Source: an uncultured Saprospiraceae bacterium
GTDB lineage: Bacteria; Bacteroidota; Bacteroidia; Chitinophagales; Saprospiraceae
Direction of reading: 5' to 3'
DNA: 62,184 bases
NCBI GenBank assembly: GCA_937997635.1
Contig: CALLFA010000177.1
Span: 1 to 62,184 of the forward strand
Below are positions 1 to 9,163 of this stretch, piece after piece. How positions within the stretch are numbered: the first letter of the stretch is position 1; each line of letters starts with the position of its first letter. The notes below the pieces were generated by a model that did not search any database, was not told the origin of the DNA, and worked only from the letters and a program-made list of their open reading frames with translations. Made by a program: the position numbers and the translations under genes.

Positions 1-1200
1 GTAAAATGTGGTTGGTTGGAATATGGTGGTTCGCCATATCTAGCAAGCTTACGAATGGACCAAGCAACAACTTTTGATGAATTCCGCGACGCTTGCACCT
101 ACAGTAATATCCCAGGAGAAAATATGGTTTGGGCTGACAAATCAGGAAACATCGGCTGGCAAGTTGTCGGCATCAATCCGTATCGCCGTACACATAGTGG
201 TATGGTGCCTGTACCTGGTGATGGACGTTATGAATGGGATGGATACATACCAATGAAACAACGACCGAATGATGAAAATCCTGAAAGTGGACACATCATA
301 ACCGCAAACCAGTCTGTCACTCCAGAAGACTATACAGAGTGGGATGCCATCGGGTACAATTGGTCTGATCCGTACAGAGGAGCGCGTGTTAAAGAAGTCA
401 TAGAATCCAAAACCTCGCACAGTGTTTCGGAAATGGCTGCTTTACAATCCGATTACTTGTCCTTGCCGGCTAGAGAACTTGTACCGTTACTAAACGGTAT
501 AAACGGTTCGGGAGATGAATTAGCTGAAGTCATACAAATGCTGACTGATTGGAATTTTATTTTAAGCCCAGAATCTGCAGCAGCAGGTCTTTACGTCTCT
601 TGGGAACAATCACTCAAGCAGAAATTATGGGAGCTTGCCGTGCCAGAAGAAGCAAAAGCACACATCAGCACCATTCAACTAAAACGTGCTGTTGATTGGC
701 TCAAAAACCCTTCATTGATATTTGAAGAAAATGCCATTGAAATAAGAGATCAACTACTGATTGACATGCTAAGTGATGCAGTCGGTCAAATGGAAAACCG
801 ATTCGGTACTAACCGATCCAATTGGAAATATGGAGACGAGTCATTCAAGCATGTCACTATGAAACACCCATTGCGCAATGCCGTGAATGAAGAAACACTA
901 CAAAAATTGGCTGTCGGACCAGCGCCACGAGGAGGTAATGGATATACTGTCGCCTCTACTGGCAATGCTGACAATCAACCATCTGGTGGAACATTCAGGG
1001 TTATCATTCAGACTGGGGATTGGGATAAATCTGTAGCTAACAATTCGCCTGGACAATCTGGCAATCCAGATCACAGACATTACGATAATCTATTTGAGGA
1101 TTGGTCCAAAGATGTGTATTTCCCATTGTACTATAGCAGAGATAAAATAGAAACCATTGTTGATTATACTTATGAATTAAAGCCCAAAAACCAATTCTAA
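1..1200 (+). CDS. Penicillin acylase family protein, 3' part (5' end outside window)
   Basis: The reading frame is open from the first base, so the gene enters from the left and about 400 C-terminal residues are visible. They match the beta-chain of penicillin acylase-type Ntn hydrolases: an N-x-x-W-A-D-x-x-G-N-I-G-W block near the start, the I-T-A-N-Q segment, and a C-terminal G-Q-S-G-N-P block followed by a conserved aromatic tail. These periplasmic or secreted enzymes hydrolyse amide bonds of acylated small molecules such as N-acyl homoserine lactones or beta-lactams, after self-cleavage that exposes an N-terminal Ser. The catalytic Ser and the alpha-chain lie upstream of the window, so activity cannot be judged. 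A TTG at position 16 could be mistaken for a start but is internal. Substrate unknown. Confidence 0.88.
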   Translation, partial: VKCGWLEYGGSPYLASLRMDQATTFDEFRDACTYSNIPGENMVWADKSGNIGWQVVGINPYRRTHSGMVPVPGDGRYEWDGYIPMKQRPNDENPESGHIITANQSVTPEDYTEWDAIGYNWSDPYRGARVKEVIESKTSHSVSEMAALQSDYLSLPARELVPLLNGINGSGDELAEVIQMLTDWNFILSPESAAAGLYVSWEQSLKQKLWELAVPEEAKAHISTIQLKRAVDWLKNPSLIFEENAIEIRDQLLIDMLSDAVGQMENRFGTNRSNWKYGDESFKHVTMKHPLRNAVNEETLQKLAVGPAPRGGNGYTVASTGNADNQPSGGTFRVIIQTGDWDKSVANNSPGQSGNPDHRHYDNLFEDWSKDVYFPLYYSRDKIETIVDYTYELKPKNQF

Positions 1201-1249
1201 TATGAATATCCTTATGAGAAATAACCACCCCGTCTGCCTGTAGCAGCCA

Positions 1250-1267
1250 CCCCTCCGACTGGAGGGG
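1250..1267 (+). terminator. GC-rich hairpin after the acylase gene
   Basis: A perfect 7-bp stem CCCCTCC / GGAGGGG with a GACT loop lies about 50 bases after the acylase stop codon, in otherwise AT-rich DNA. No strong T-run follows, so it is a candidate 3' end structure and not a textbook intrinsic terminator. Confidence 0.45.
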
Positions 1268-1396
1268 AATTTACATCCGCTATTTATACCCAGCGCACTT
1301 GAGTTTGACCCATTTACTACTGCCCATTTTATCAATATCTACGTTGCAAAGCCTCGTAATAGCTCCAATATCCCTTTTGTGCAGATCAAGCAGTGA

Positions 1397-1604
1397 CTTA
1401 TATGCAAATCAATCAATTAATTCCATATAAACCAATCAGTACAACTTATGTAAATCAATCAGTATAGCTTATGTAAATCAATCAGTATAGCTTATGTAAA
1501 TCAATCAGTATAACTTATGCAAATCGATCAGCATCACTTATGCAAACCTATCAGTACAACTTATGTAAATCAATCAGTTAACTTTATGTATATTTGCAGT
1601 ATAC
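1397..1604 (+). repeat. 23-bp direct-repeat (iteron-like) array, about 8 copies
   Basis: The motif CTTATGTAAATCAATCAGTA recurs with starts at 1445, 1468, 1491, 1514, 1537 and 1560, exactly 23 bp apart. There are degenerate copies before (about 1397 and 1422) and after (about 1583). The last degenerate copy runs into the promoter of the downstream ATPase gene. The constant spacing, about two helical turns, with no unique spacers is what is expected of an iteron-type protein-binding array or a minisatellite; it is not a CRISPR. The stretch 1268-1396 shows nothing recognisable. Confidence 0.85.
1589..1596 (+). promoter_or_regulatory. Bacteroidota -7 promoter element (TAnnTTTG)
   Basis: TATATTTG fits the Bacteroidota -7 consensus TAnnTTTG. 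Its last base is 8 nt before the ATG at 1605, so the transcript would have almost no 5' leader. No good -33 TTG is seen at the usual spacing; the region upstream is filled by the 23-bp repeats, which may recruit an activator. Confidence 0.6.
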
Positions 1605-2750
1605 ATGATAATTACAAGAAATATAGGTAGGCATTTACAAGAATTGGGGCAATATTATCCCATTTTGAGCTTAACAGGGCCTCGACAAGCAGGTAAGACA
1701 ACGCTACTACAAGAGCTATATCCTGACTATACCTATATATCTTTAGAAGATCCTGATGTCAGAGAAAAGGCGCAAGAAGACCCAAGAAGTTTTCTTAAAA
1801 AATATAATAACCATGTGATCTTTGATGAAGCACAAAGAATCCCTGAGCTCTTTTCATATTTACAGACAATTGTGGATAGGGATAAACAGGTCGGTCAGTT
1901 CATTTTATCTGGTTCACAAAATTTTCTTTTAAGAAAGAGCATAACACAATCTCTTGCTGGCAGAGTTGGTATAGCTCGATTATTTCCGCTGGACAATCAA
2001 GAATTAAACAATACTGGTTTATTGCCACCAAACTATGAGGACATCATACATAAAGGCTCCTATCCCGCATTATTCAATTCTAAAATACCGCCTAGGTTAT
2101 TTTATCCTAGTTATGAATATAGTTACATCGAACGAGATGTTACGGGTCTAATTTCTGCCAAGAATCTTGAAACTTTTAGATTGTTCATTAGGTTATGTGC
2201 GAGCAATGTTAGCCAAAACATCAATTATTCAGAAATGGCAAAAAGTACTGGGGTCAGTGTAAACACGATAAAAAGTTGGTTCTCCATACTAGAACAAAGT
2301 TACATCATTTTTAGACTGCCGCCTTACTTCAAAAACTTCGGAAAAAGATTGGTCAAAAGTCCCAAATTGTATTTCTATGATACAGGGCTTTTATGTCATT
2401 TACTAGAAATAGAAAATTCAAGTGCGGTCGCTGACTATCATAAACTTGGTGCATTATTTGAAAATTTAGTGATCGCAAATCGAATTAAAGAGACACATCA
2501 TAATGGCAAAACACCACGATTGTACTTTTATCGGGACAACAATCAATTAGAAGTTGACTTATTTGAAGCGACCCCGAATGGATATACATTGACAGAAATT
2601 AAATCCACTCGTACGTTTCGTTCTGATTCCCTCAAAGGCCTTAATAAATTAGATAAGATCACTGATCGTCCAACTAAAAAAAGACTAATATATGGAGGAG
2701 AAGAAAATTTTGAGATTAACGATGTACACGTCTCCTCTTGGTCAGAATAA
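1605..2750 (+). CDS. ATP-binding protein, AAA_14 / DUF4143 family
   Basis: A 381-aa protein of the widespread AAA_14-DUF4143 family. The N-terminal ATPase has a Walker A G-P-R-Q-A-G-K-T-T (about residues 26-34), a Walker B V-I-F-D-E-A-Q (about 72-78) and a sensor-like segment L-S-G-S-Q-N-F. A winged-helix-like middle part follows. The C-terminal DUF4143 domain carries E-V-D-L-F about 15 residues before T-E-I-K-S, the D...E-x-K pattern of PD-(D/E)xK nuclease folds. The cellular role of this family is not established; members are scattered and often strain-specific. The ATG at 1605 directly follows the -7 element. The gene stands alone, with the 23-bp repeats in front and a minus-strand gene behind. 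Family assignment is sure, function is not. Confidence 0.9.
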   Translation: MIITRNIGRHLQELGQYYPILSLTGPRQAGKTTLLQELYPDYTYISLEDPDVREKAQEDPRSFLKKYNNHVIFDEAQRIPELFSYLQTIVDRDKQVGQFILSGSQNFLLRKSITQSLAGRVGIARLFPLDNQELNNTGLLPPNYEDIIHKGSYPALFNSKIPPRLFYPSYEYSYIERDVTGLISAKNLETFRLFIRLCASNVSQNINYSEMAKSTGVSVNTIKSWFSILEQSYIIFRLPPYFKNFGKRLVKSPKLYFYDTGLLCHLLEIENSSAVADYHKLGALFENLVIANRIKETHHNGKTPRLYFYRDNNQLEVDLFEATPNGYTLTEIKSTRTFRSDSLKGLNKLDKITDRPTKKRLIYGGEENFEINDVHVSSWSE

Positions 2751-2817
2751 TGATCGCATTTACAAAATCTGAGAATAATTCCTATTAAAAGACAGATACT
2801 AAATAAAAAAAACTATA

Positions 2818-3705
2818 CTATTTAATCGGAATGGTGACTGACACAAAAGGGATTCCAAATATACCACCTTGATCTTCAGTACTTCTAAATATCCCAAAAT
2901 TAGCAGCAGCTGAACCTAAATGGACGCGCAATGCTGCTGACAAAACCCCAAAAGAACCACCATCAAATAAAAATAGAAAGTTATCAGAGACAAAACTAAG
3001 TGATTTTCCAATCCTTGTCATTCCAGATAAATTTATGGGTATGGTGCCTCCAAAATCACTGAATCCATCCTCACTAGTAAAACCTAAGCCAGTACCAATT
3101 GTAAAATTATCGTTGCGGCCTCCAAAAGTCACTGCACCTTGAGCTACACCAACTACTGTTGGATCATCTACGAAAATAAAGAGACTCGTCGCTCCGACGC
3201 TAAATGCTCCCTTTCCATTTTTAAAAGGAATACTGTATTTAGGAGAAATAAAAAATCCAGGGAAGCCTTCACCAACTAATGGTGTGAGTAATTCCAAACC
3301 ACCTGACAAAGAAAAATTATCTGAAAAGCCGTATGTATATGAATTAAAAAATAAATAAATATTCTGATAAAAACTCTGACCCTTTTTTAAGGTATAGCCT
3401 GAAGGACTAACTAAATAGGTGGTAGAATTATAAATGTCTGGAGCGATATTGCCCTCTCCTACATTAAAATCACTATCTACCAAAGATACCTTCTCAACAT
3501 CTGATCTTTGTAATGTAATGTTCCCAATTGACGAAGATTCAATAGAAATTATTTCGTCAGTAAATGCTGTAACTGTTCCAATAAATCGATTGCCATCTTT
3601 TGTTATCAGTTCTATCTCTTCACCCTCTTTTAGTATATCCTGGGCTTGTATAGAATAACTACCTATAATAAATAAGACAAAAACAGTAAAGTAAAATCTT
3701 TTCAT
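2818..3705 (-). CDS. Secreted protein with Sm-like N-terminal domain and beta-barrel-like C-terminus
   Basis: A 295-aa protein with a typical signal peptide (about residues 1-21, cleavage after I-Q-A-Q). Residues about 28-75 form a short beta-rich module (E-L-I-T-K-D-G-N-R-F-I-G-T-V-T) that looks like an Sm/LSm-type small barrel. The rest is a series of alternating hydrophobic, Gly/Phe/Ser-rich strands ending in an amphipathic strand at the C-terminus, as in small outer-membrane barrels. I do not recognise a named family and infer outer-membrane location from strand pattern only. It lies downstream of parE on the same strand with a 65-bp gap, so read-through is possible but no functional link is evident. 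Confidence 0.75.
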   Translation of the reverse strand: MKRFYFTVFVLFIIGSYSIQAQDILKEGEEIELITKDGNRFIGTVTAFTDEIISIESSSIGNITLQRSDVEKVSLVDSDFNVGEGNIAPDIYNSTTYLVSPSGYTLKKGQSFYQNIYLFFNSYTYGFSDNFSLSGGLELLTPLVGEGFPGFFISPKYSIPFKNGKGAFSVGATSLFIFVDDPTVVGVAQGAVTFGGRNDNFTIGTGLGFTSEDGFSDFGGTIPINLSGMTRIGKSLSFVSDNFLFLFDGGSFGVLSAALRVHLGSAAANFGIFRSTEDQGGIFGIPFVSVTIPIK

Positions 3706-3770
3706 GGCAATTTATTTAATCATGCACAACGCCTATTAAACTAACAATAACAAGGAAATATTGCCTACTA

Positions 3771-5681
3771 TTAAGTCACCTCTTCCATCTCCTCCTCATC
3801 GATAACATCAAAGACTTCGAGTTCGTCTTCAGTATCTAATTCGTCAATTTCAATTTTCAGATTTTCGATGATGAAGACTTGGCGGTCAGGCGTATTCTTG
3901 CCCATGTAATAACTTAATATCTCTTTTATATTGGTGTTCTCTTTAAGGAATACTGGTTCCAATCTGATGTCTTTGCCGATAAAGCCACCAAACTCATCAG
4001 GTGAGATTTCACCCAATCCTTTGAAGCGGGTAATTTCTGGTTTTCCTCTTAACTTTTTCTGTGCTTCTAATTTTTCTCGTTGAGAATAACAATAATACGT
4101 GTCTTTTTTATCTCTCACTCTAAATAACGGCGTCTCCAAAATATATAAGTGTCCTTGTCTGACTAAGTCTGGAAAAAACTGCAAGAAAAATGTCAGTAAT
4201 AACAAACGAATGTGCATGCCATCAACATCTGCATCCGTAGCAATGACCACTCGATTAAATCTCAAACCTTCTAATCCATCTTCAATATTAAGCGCGTGTT
4301 GTAAAAGATTTAATTCTTCGTTTTCGTAAACAATCTTTTTACTAAGGCCAAAGCAGTTTAGAGGCTTACCTCTCAAACTAAAAACAGCTTCCGTCTGGAC
4401 ATCTCTTGCTTTAGTGATAGACCCACTCGCAGAATCCCCCTCTGTAATAAAAATCGTGGTTAATAATTTTTTCTCTTCGTCTCCTCTTTTATTATTAAAA
4501 TGAACTCTACAGTCACGTAATTTTTTGTTGTGCAAATTAGCCTTTTTCGCACGTTGATTAGCCAACTTCTTTATGCCAGCAATTTCTTTTCGTTCTCGCT
4601 CCGATTGTTGAATACGTTTTAATAAAGCATCTGCAACATCTTTATTTTTATGCAAATAAGAATCCAACTGCTTGGTCACATAATCAGCAATAAAACTTCT
4701 GACAGTTGGACTGTCTGGCCCCATTTTTAATGAGCCAAGCTTGGTCTTTGTTTGAGACTCAAATACAGGTTCCTCTACTCTAACTGAAATGGCACCAATG
4801 ATAGAAGTCTGTACATCTTTGGTATCAAAACTCTTTTTATAAAATTCTCGAACTGTCTTTACAATAGCTTCTCTAAACGCTTGTAGGTGCGTACCGCCTT
4901 GTGTGGTGTTTTGTCCATTGACGAAAGAATAATATTCCTCTCCATACTGCTCGCCGTGTGTTAACGCAATTTCAATATCCTCACCTTTCAAGTGAATGAT
5001 TGGATAGCGCAGTGATTCTGGAGTCGTCTTATTGCCTAATAAATCGAGCAAGCCATTTCTAGAAAAAATAGTCTTGTCATTAAACTTAAGCTTTAATCCA
5101 GCATTCAGATAAGCATAATTCCACAACTGATTTTCTATGTAGTCATTCTTATATTTATAATTTTTGAAAATAGATTCATCTGGCACAAAACTGACGAGTG
5201 TTCCATTCGGCTCTTTTGTCTTTGCTTGATTGTGATTTTTGACAAGCTCTCCTTGCTCGAACTCAGCTACTTTAGTTTTCTTATCTCTTATCGCCTGTAC
5301 TTTGAAATAGCTGGACAAAGCATTTACCGCTTTTGTTCCTACCCCATTGAGACCTACAGATTTTTTGAAAGCTTTAGAATCATACTTTCCTCCTGTGTTG
5401 ATTTTTGATACACAGTCGATGACCTTGCCAAGGGGAATGCCTCTTCCATAATCACGAATACTTACCTCACCATCAACTACTTCAATCTCTATCTGATTGC
5501 CATAGCCCATCACAAACTCATCGATACAGTTATCAATGACCTCTTTGAGCAGTATATAGATACCATCGTCTTGCGAAGAGCCATCTCCTAATTTACCAAT
5601 GTACATCCCTGGACGCATACGGATGTGCTCCTTCCAATCTAAGGAACGAATATTGTCTTCTGTGTAGGTTACTTGAGCCAT
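3771..5681 (-). CDS. parE: DNA topoisomerase IV subunit B (ParE)
   Basis: A 636-aa type IIA topoisomerase ATPase subunit. The GHKL ATPase domain has E-V-I-D-N-C-I-D-E (about residue 47) and G-R-G-I-P-L-G; the transducer domain and then the TOPRIM domain follow, with T-E-G-D-S-A-S-G-S and [10 protein letters not shown]. The length and the absence of the GyrB insertion favour ParE over GyrB. With ParC it decatenates daughter chromosomes. ParC is not next to it: the downstream minus-strand gene is an unrelated secreted protein. The tail is strongly acidic (E/D-rich, about the last 25 residues). The start at 5681 gives the usual N-terminus and has a -7 element 5 nt in front. Confidence 0.95.
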   Translation of the reverse strand: MAQVTYTEDNIRSLDWKEHIRMRPGMYIGKLGDGSSQDDGIYILLKEVIDNCIDEFVMGYGNQIEIEVVDGEVSIRDYGRGIPLGKVIDCVSKINTGGKYDSKAFKKSVGLNGVGTKAVNALSSYFKVQAIRDKKTKVAEFEQGELVKNHNQAKTKEPNGTLVSFVPDESIFKNYKYKNDYIENQLWNYAYLNAGLKLKFNDKTIFSRNGLLDLLGNKTTPESLRYPIIHLKGEDIEIALTHGEQYGEEYYSFVNGQNTTQGGTHLQAFREAIVKTVREFYKKSFDTKDVQTSIIGAISVRVEEPVFESQTKTKLGSLKMGPDSPTVRSFIADYVTKQLDSYLHKNKDVADALLKRIQQSERERKEIAGIKKLANQRAKKANLHNKKLRDCRVHFNNKRGDEEKKLLTTIFITEGDSASGSITKARDVQTEAVFSLRGKPLNCFGLSKKIVYENEELNLLQHALNIEDGLEGLRFNRVVIATDADVDGMHIRLLLLTFFLQFFPDLVRQGHLYILETPLFRVRDKKDTYYCYSQREKLEAQKKLRGKPEITRFKGLGEISPDEFGGFIGKDIRLEPVFLKENTNIKEILSYYMGKNTPDRQVFIIENLKIEIDELDTEDELEVFDVIDEEEMEEVT

Positions 5682-5686
5682 AAGTG

Positions 5687-5694
5687 CAAAACTA
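5687..5694 (-). promoter_or_regulatory. -7 promoter element of parE
   Basis: Read on the minus strand this is TAGTTTTG, an exact TAnnTTTG match, 5 nt before the parE ATG. No clear -33 TTG is present at about 19 bp. The predicted mRNA would be leaderless or nearly so. Confidence 0.55.
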
Positions 5695-5938
5695 TAAAAC
5701 TACGGTAAAAATAAGGAAAACACATTATAAATAATTTTAATATAATATCTTCGCTTCAAATCGTATATGTTGCACAGTATCAGTTTGTTACATTTTCTTT
5801 ATAGGAAGCATAGCGCTCTCTTGCCTCAAATGGGTAAAACTAAGAATCAAAGCGATGTCCATTTCAGGACTGCCTCGACGAATACTAAAGGAACAGTGAC
5901 AGATACTCAAGCAATTCTATACAGAGCAACCACACCAT

Positions 5939-5946
5939 TAGATTTG
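5939..5946 (+). promoter_or_regulatory. -7 promoter element of the flippase gene
   Basis: TAGATTTG matches TAnnTTTG and lies 22 nt before the ATG at 5969. It supports using that ATG and not the TTG at 5963. Confidence 0.5.
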
Positions 5947-5968
5947 CGTTTCATTCAAGCAATTGCAG

Positions 5969-7450
5969 ATGTCCTTACTTAGAAGACTAGCAAACGAAAC
6001 GGCCATCTATGGCATGTCTCACATCCTTCCTCGGATCTTACACTACATTGTTTTTACTGTCTATCTCACCTACACCTTTGATGACACCATTGATTACGGT
6101 ATTTACAATGATCTCTACGCCTACAGTTCCATCATTCTGATCATTTTAATTGGACGAATGGATACGGCATTTTTTCGATTTTCTTCCAGAGATGATAATC
6201 CCAAACGCGTCTTTTCTTCTGCCATTATTCCTGTATTTATCGGCGGGTTGCTGTTCCTTGTTATTGCCTTTGCATTAAAAGCGGACATTGCATCTGTACT
6301 TCAGTATCCAGATAGTTCTCATTACGTTTTATGGTTTGCTTTCATCCTTGCATTTGATGCTTGGGTTGCTTTGCCATTTGCTAGATTTAGGATGGAGAAT
6401 CGCCCATTTCGATTCTTATTTTTTCGATTGTTGAATGTTGGCTTGACTATTTTATTTGTGTTGTTCTTTTTGGAAATATGTCCGCGTCTAATTGCAAATG
6501 GCTGGACGAATTTGGAAGGCATGTTATTTTTAGACAAACGACTTGACTATGTTTTCTTTTCTAATCTACTGGCAAGTGCGATTTTATTTATTTGCCTGAT
6601 CCCAGAGATCATTAGAGATGGTATTCACTTTGATGCTTCCCTATGGAAAAAAATGGCTTTATATTCCATGCCATTAGTTGTTGTTGGTATTGCAGGTAGT
6701 TTTAATCAAACCTTTGGTGTTCCTTTGCAAAAATACTTTTTGGGTAATGACACTTTAGACAATCTGGCCGATGCAGGTGTTTATGGTGCTGCTTTAAAGA
6801 TTGCTTTGTTGCTCAATCTATTTACGGTAGCTTTTAACTATGCTGCAGAACCATTCTTCTTCAAACAATTTGCATCAAAAGAAAATAAGACCATTTACGG
6901 AATGGTGGCCTTGGCATTTACCATTGTTGCTTCTTTGGTTGTTTTAGGCATTCACTTTTATACAGATCTGCTGCAGTATCTGGTTGGGAACAATTATCGG
7001 GATGCCATTTACTTGGTCCCCGTCTTATTATTTGCCTATTTTTTTCTTGGCTTGTATTACAATTTTTCCATCTGGTATAAGTTGGTTGATAAGACGCATA
7101 TTGGATCTTTTATTTCCATCATAGGTGCATTGATCACCTTTTTTGTCAGCATTATGTTTCTTCCGAAAATAGGCTACGCTGCTTCTGCTTGGGCTGCACT
7201 TGCCTGCTATGGTTTTATGGCAGTTGCTGGATTGGTTACAGGAAGATTATATTACCCAATTGATTATCCAATTTCAAAAATCATTCTGTATGTTTTACTC
7301 ACAGCAGGGCTAGTTGTGTTATCCAATGTTATAAAAACCAATACAGCTTCTACGATTATTTCGATGTTGATTAATACAGCCTTACTATTGGTCTATGTAT
7401 TTTTTGTTTATAAAAAAGAAACAGAACTAATCAAACAATTATCTGAGTGA
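5969..7450 (+). CDS. Oligosaccharide flippase / lipopolysaccharide biosynthesis protein (Wzx/MATE-like)
   Basis: A polytopic membrane protein of about 493 aa with some 12-14 hydrophobic helices. The N-terminus M-S-L-L-R-R-L-A-N-E-T-A-I-Y-G is characteristic of the Bacteroidota group of polysaccharide flippases in the MOP superfamily, which translocate undecaprenyl-linked glycans across the inner membrane. The ATG at 5969 is chosen because it reproduces this family N-terminus; a TTG two codons earlier is in frame. No glycosyltransferase genes flank it, so the glycan is unknown. It ends 6 bp from the convergent FG-GAP gene. Confidence 0.88.
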   Translation: MSLLRRLANETAIYGMSHILPRILHYIVFTVYLTYTFDDTIDYGIYNDLYAYSSIILIILIGRMDTAFFRFSSRDDNPKRVFSSAIIPVFIGGLLFLVIAFALKADIASVLQYPDSSHYVLWFAFILAFDAWVALPFARFRMENRPFRFLFFRLLNVGLTILFVLFFLEICPRLIANGWTNLEGMLFLDKRLDYVFFSNLLASAILFICLIPEIIRDGIHFDASLWKKMALYSMPLVVVGIAGSFNQTFGVPLQKYFLGNDTLDNLADAGVYGAALKIALLLNLFTVAFNYAAEPFFFKQFASKENKTIYGMVALAFTIVASLVVLGIHFYTDLLQYLVGNNYRDAIYLVPVLLFAYFFLGLYYNFSIWYKLVDKTHIGSFISIIGALITFFVSIMFLPKIGYAASAWAALACYGFMAVAGLVTGRLYYPIDYPISKIILYVLLTAGLVVLSNVIKTNTASTIISMLINTALLLVYVFFVYKKETELIKQLSE

Positions 7451-7456
7451 CATTAA

Positions 7457-8875
7457 CTATTGTCGTTCAAATATGTAGGCTTTCCCTTCATTATTCCCAT
7501 GATTCGGAGCACCTACAATCGCTACACCACCATAAATTGAAACACCGTTTCCAAAAAAATCTTGAGTCGCTCCATCGCTTGAAATGAATTGTGCAGATTC
7601 CGTCAGTGTCGATGCCCAACCATTTACAGGCATTTGATATAAATAAGCTTTTCCTCTGTTGGGAATCCCTTTGGTATTGTGATCACTAGAACCTACAATT
7701 ACATTATTTTCTGAAATTGACACACTATGTCCAAAACGATCAAAATTCGACCCATCGCTTGGTATAAGCTGCGCGGATTCTGAAGAACTCCAGCCAAATA
7801 ATGGTGATCTTTGAAACACGTAAGCCTTACCAACAACGCTTATACCAAGTACATCATGATTTGTAGCACCAACAATTACAAAATCGCCATCTATACAAAC
7901 ACTATATCCAAACCGATCACTTTGTTTACCATCTGATGCTTGAAATTGATGAGTTTCCATCATGTTTGTAGGCCAACCAAACGGTTGAGGTTTTTCGAAA
8001 AGATACGCTTTGCCTCGATTACCTTGATTATTAGTATCGTGACCATGAGCACCTATGACAACAGTTGTTCCTGATATCGAAACAGCATGTCCAAAGTTGT
8101 CAGAACTAGAACCATCACTCGAGGTGAATTCTGTATTAGGACTCATGATCACTGGCCAGCCTCCTATCGGTTTTTCAAATAAATAAGCTTTACCTTCGTC
8201 TGTATTCCCGTTGGTATCGTGCTTATGAGCGCCTACAATAACCACATCTCCAGATATTGCTACACTATGCCCAAATCTGTCTTCATCAAATCTAATACTA
8301 GCAATCAATTGGGTTGCCTGAGATTGTGTGCCTGACCATCCATTTGGAGGTTTAACATAGACATAAGCTTTACCTTTATTATCATCATTTCCTGGTGCTC
8401 CTACTACGGCATAATTTTCAGTAATAGAAACACTAAATCCAAACTGATCACCGGTTTCACCATCAGTAGCTACTAATTCTGCTAAGTTTTCCCAACATGA
8501 GCCCATTTTTCTAAAAATGATTACTCTGCCATTTTGACCTCTGCCACCTACGATAGCTGTATTTTCATAAACATCCACACTATTTCCAAATAAATCAGAT
8601 TGATCTGGACCAAATGGTAGTGCACAACTTTCCGTTACATCTGTATTAACCCAGCCTTCATTTCCACTAAAAGTTAATGACTTCCATGCTGTCCCCGTCC
8701 ATCCTTCAAAGTCTTCTGTTGCTGGATTCCATCTGATTGTCCCTGGATCTGGCGTACTGCTTTGATCATCACCTATTTGGATTGATCCTTCAACTTCAAG
8801 GCTGGGTTGGGTTTGGGCAATCAAATCATTGGTCACAAAGAAAATGGTAAGAATAATAAAATAGTGTCTATACAT
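7457..8875 (-). CDS. Secreted FG-GAP repeat beta-propeller protein
   Basis: A 472-aa protein with a signal peptide (about residues 1-20, ending I-A-Q-T), a short G-T-I-R-W-N...W-x-G module as in many Bacteroidota surface proteins, and then seven repeats of about 55 residues. Each repeat contains F-G-x-S-V-x-I followed by V-x-V-G-A and G-K-A-Y-x-F. This is the FG-GAP (integrin-alpha-like) pattern, and seven repeats fit one closed seven-bladed propeller. Such proteins are extracellular and often bind ligands or calcium. I see neither a type A T9SS sorting domain nor the Cys-X-COOH module found in other proteins here, so its surface retention is unexplained. Confidence 0.88.
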   Translation of the reverse strand: MYRHYFIILTIFFVTNDLIAQTQPSLEVEGSIQIGDDQSSTPDPGTIRWNPATEDFEGWTGTAWKSLTFSGNEGWVNTDVTESCALPFGPDQSDLFGNSVDVYENTAIVGGRGQNGRVIIFRKMGSCWENLAELVATDGETGDQFGFSVSITENYAVVGAPGNDDNKGKAYVYVKPPNGWSGTQSQATQLIASIRFDEDRFGHSVAISGDVVIVGAHKHDTNGNTDEGKAYLFEKPIGGWPVIMSPNTEFTSSDGSSSDNFGHAVSISGTTVVIGAHGHDTNNQGNRGKAYLFEKPQPFGWPTNMMETHQFQASDGKQSDRFGYSVCIDGDFVIVGATNHDVLGISVVGKAYVFQRSPLFGWSSSESAQLIPSDGSNFDRFGHSVSISENNVIVGSSDHNTKGIPNRGKAYLYQMPVNGWASTLTESAQFISSDGATQDFFGNGVSIYGGVAIVGAPNHGNNEGKAYIFERQ

Positions 8876-9125
8876 GAGTGATAGTTATTTAATGAGTACA
8901 ATGGTTTAAAACTATTTGAATAGCGGAAGTTTAGAAATTGATTGACTGTAAAGTATTAGATGCTTATTACAAAATCAATATTTTGAAGCAAAACCTACAA
9001 AAAATCACTGGAAACAAGGAGGGAAATTGGTCATTATGCGGCTCAAAACACTCAAACCAGCTAATTCGGGTATTGCTTAAGATCATACAAAGTGGCTAAA
9101 ATTTTTTGAGCATTTCGCTAACAAC

Positions 9126-9155
9126 TTGCTGATGACACTTCAACACGTATCTTTG
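9126..9155 (+). promoter_or_regulatory. rsgA promoter (TTG-N19-TATCTTTG)
   Basis: TTG at 9126-9128 and TATCTTTG at 9148-9155 are separated by 19 bp, an excellent match to the Bacteroidota -33/-7 promoter. The -7 box ends 8 nt before the rsgA ATG, so the leader would be only a few nucleotides. Confidence 0.75.
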
Positions 9156-9163
9156 TACCATTA

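Noticed and set aside
1397..1604. Possible CRISPR array
   Set aside because: Regular 23-bp repeats without spacers. An iteron-like or minisatellite array explains it better.
5767..5982. A 71-codon plus-strand frame before the flippase gene
   Set aside because: It overlaps the flippase start, has no recognisable family or membrane design, and the true promoter of the flippase lies inside it. Probably non-coding leader sequence.
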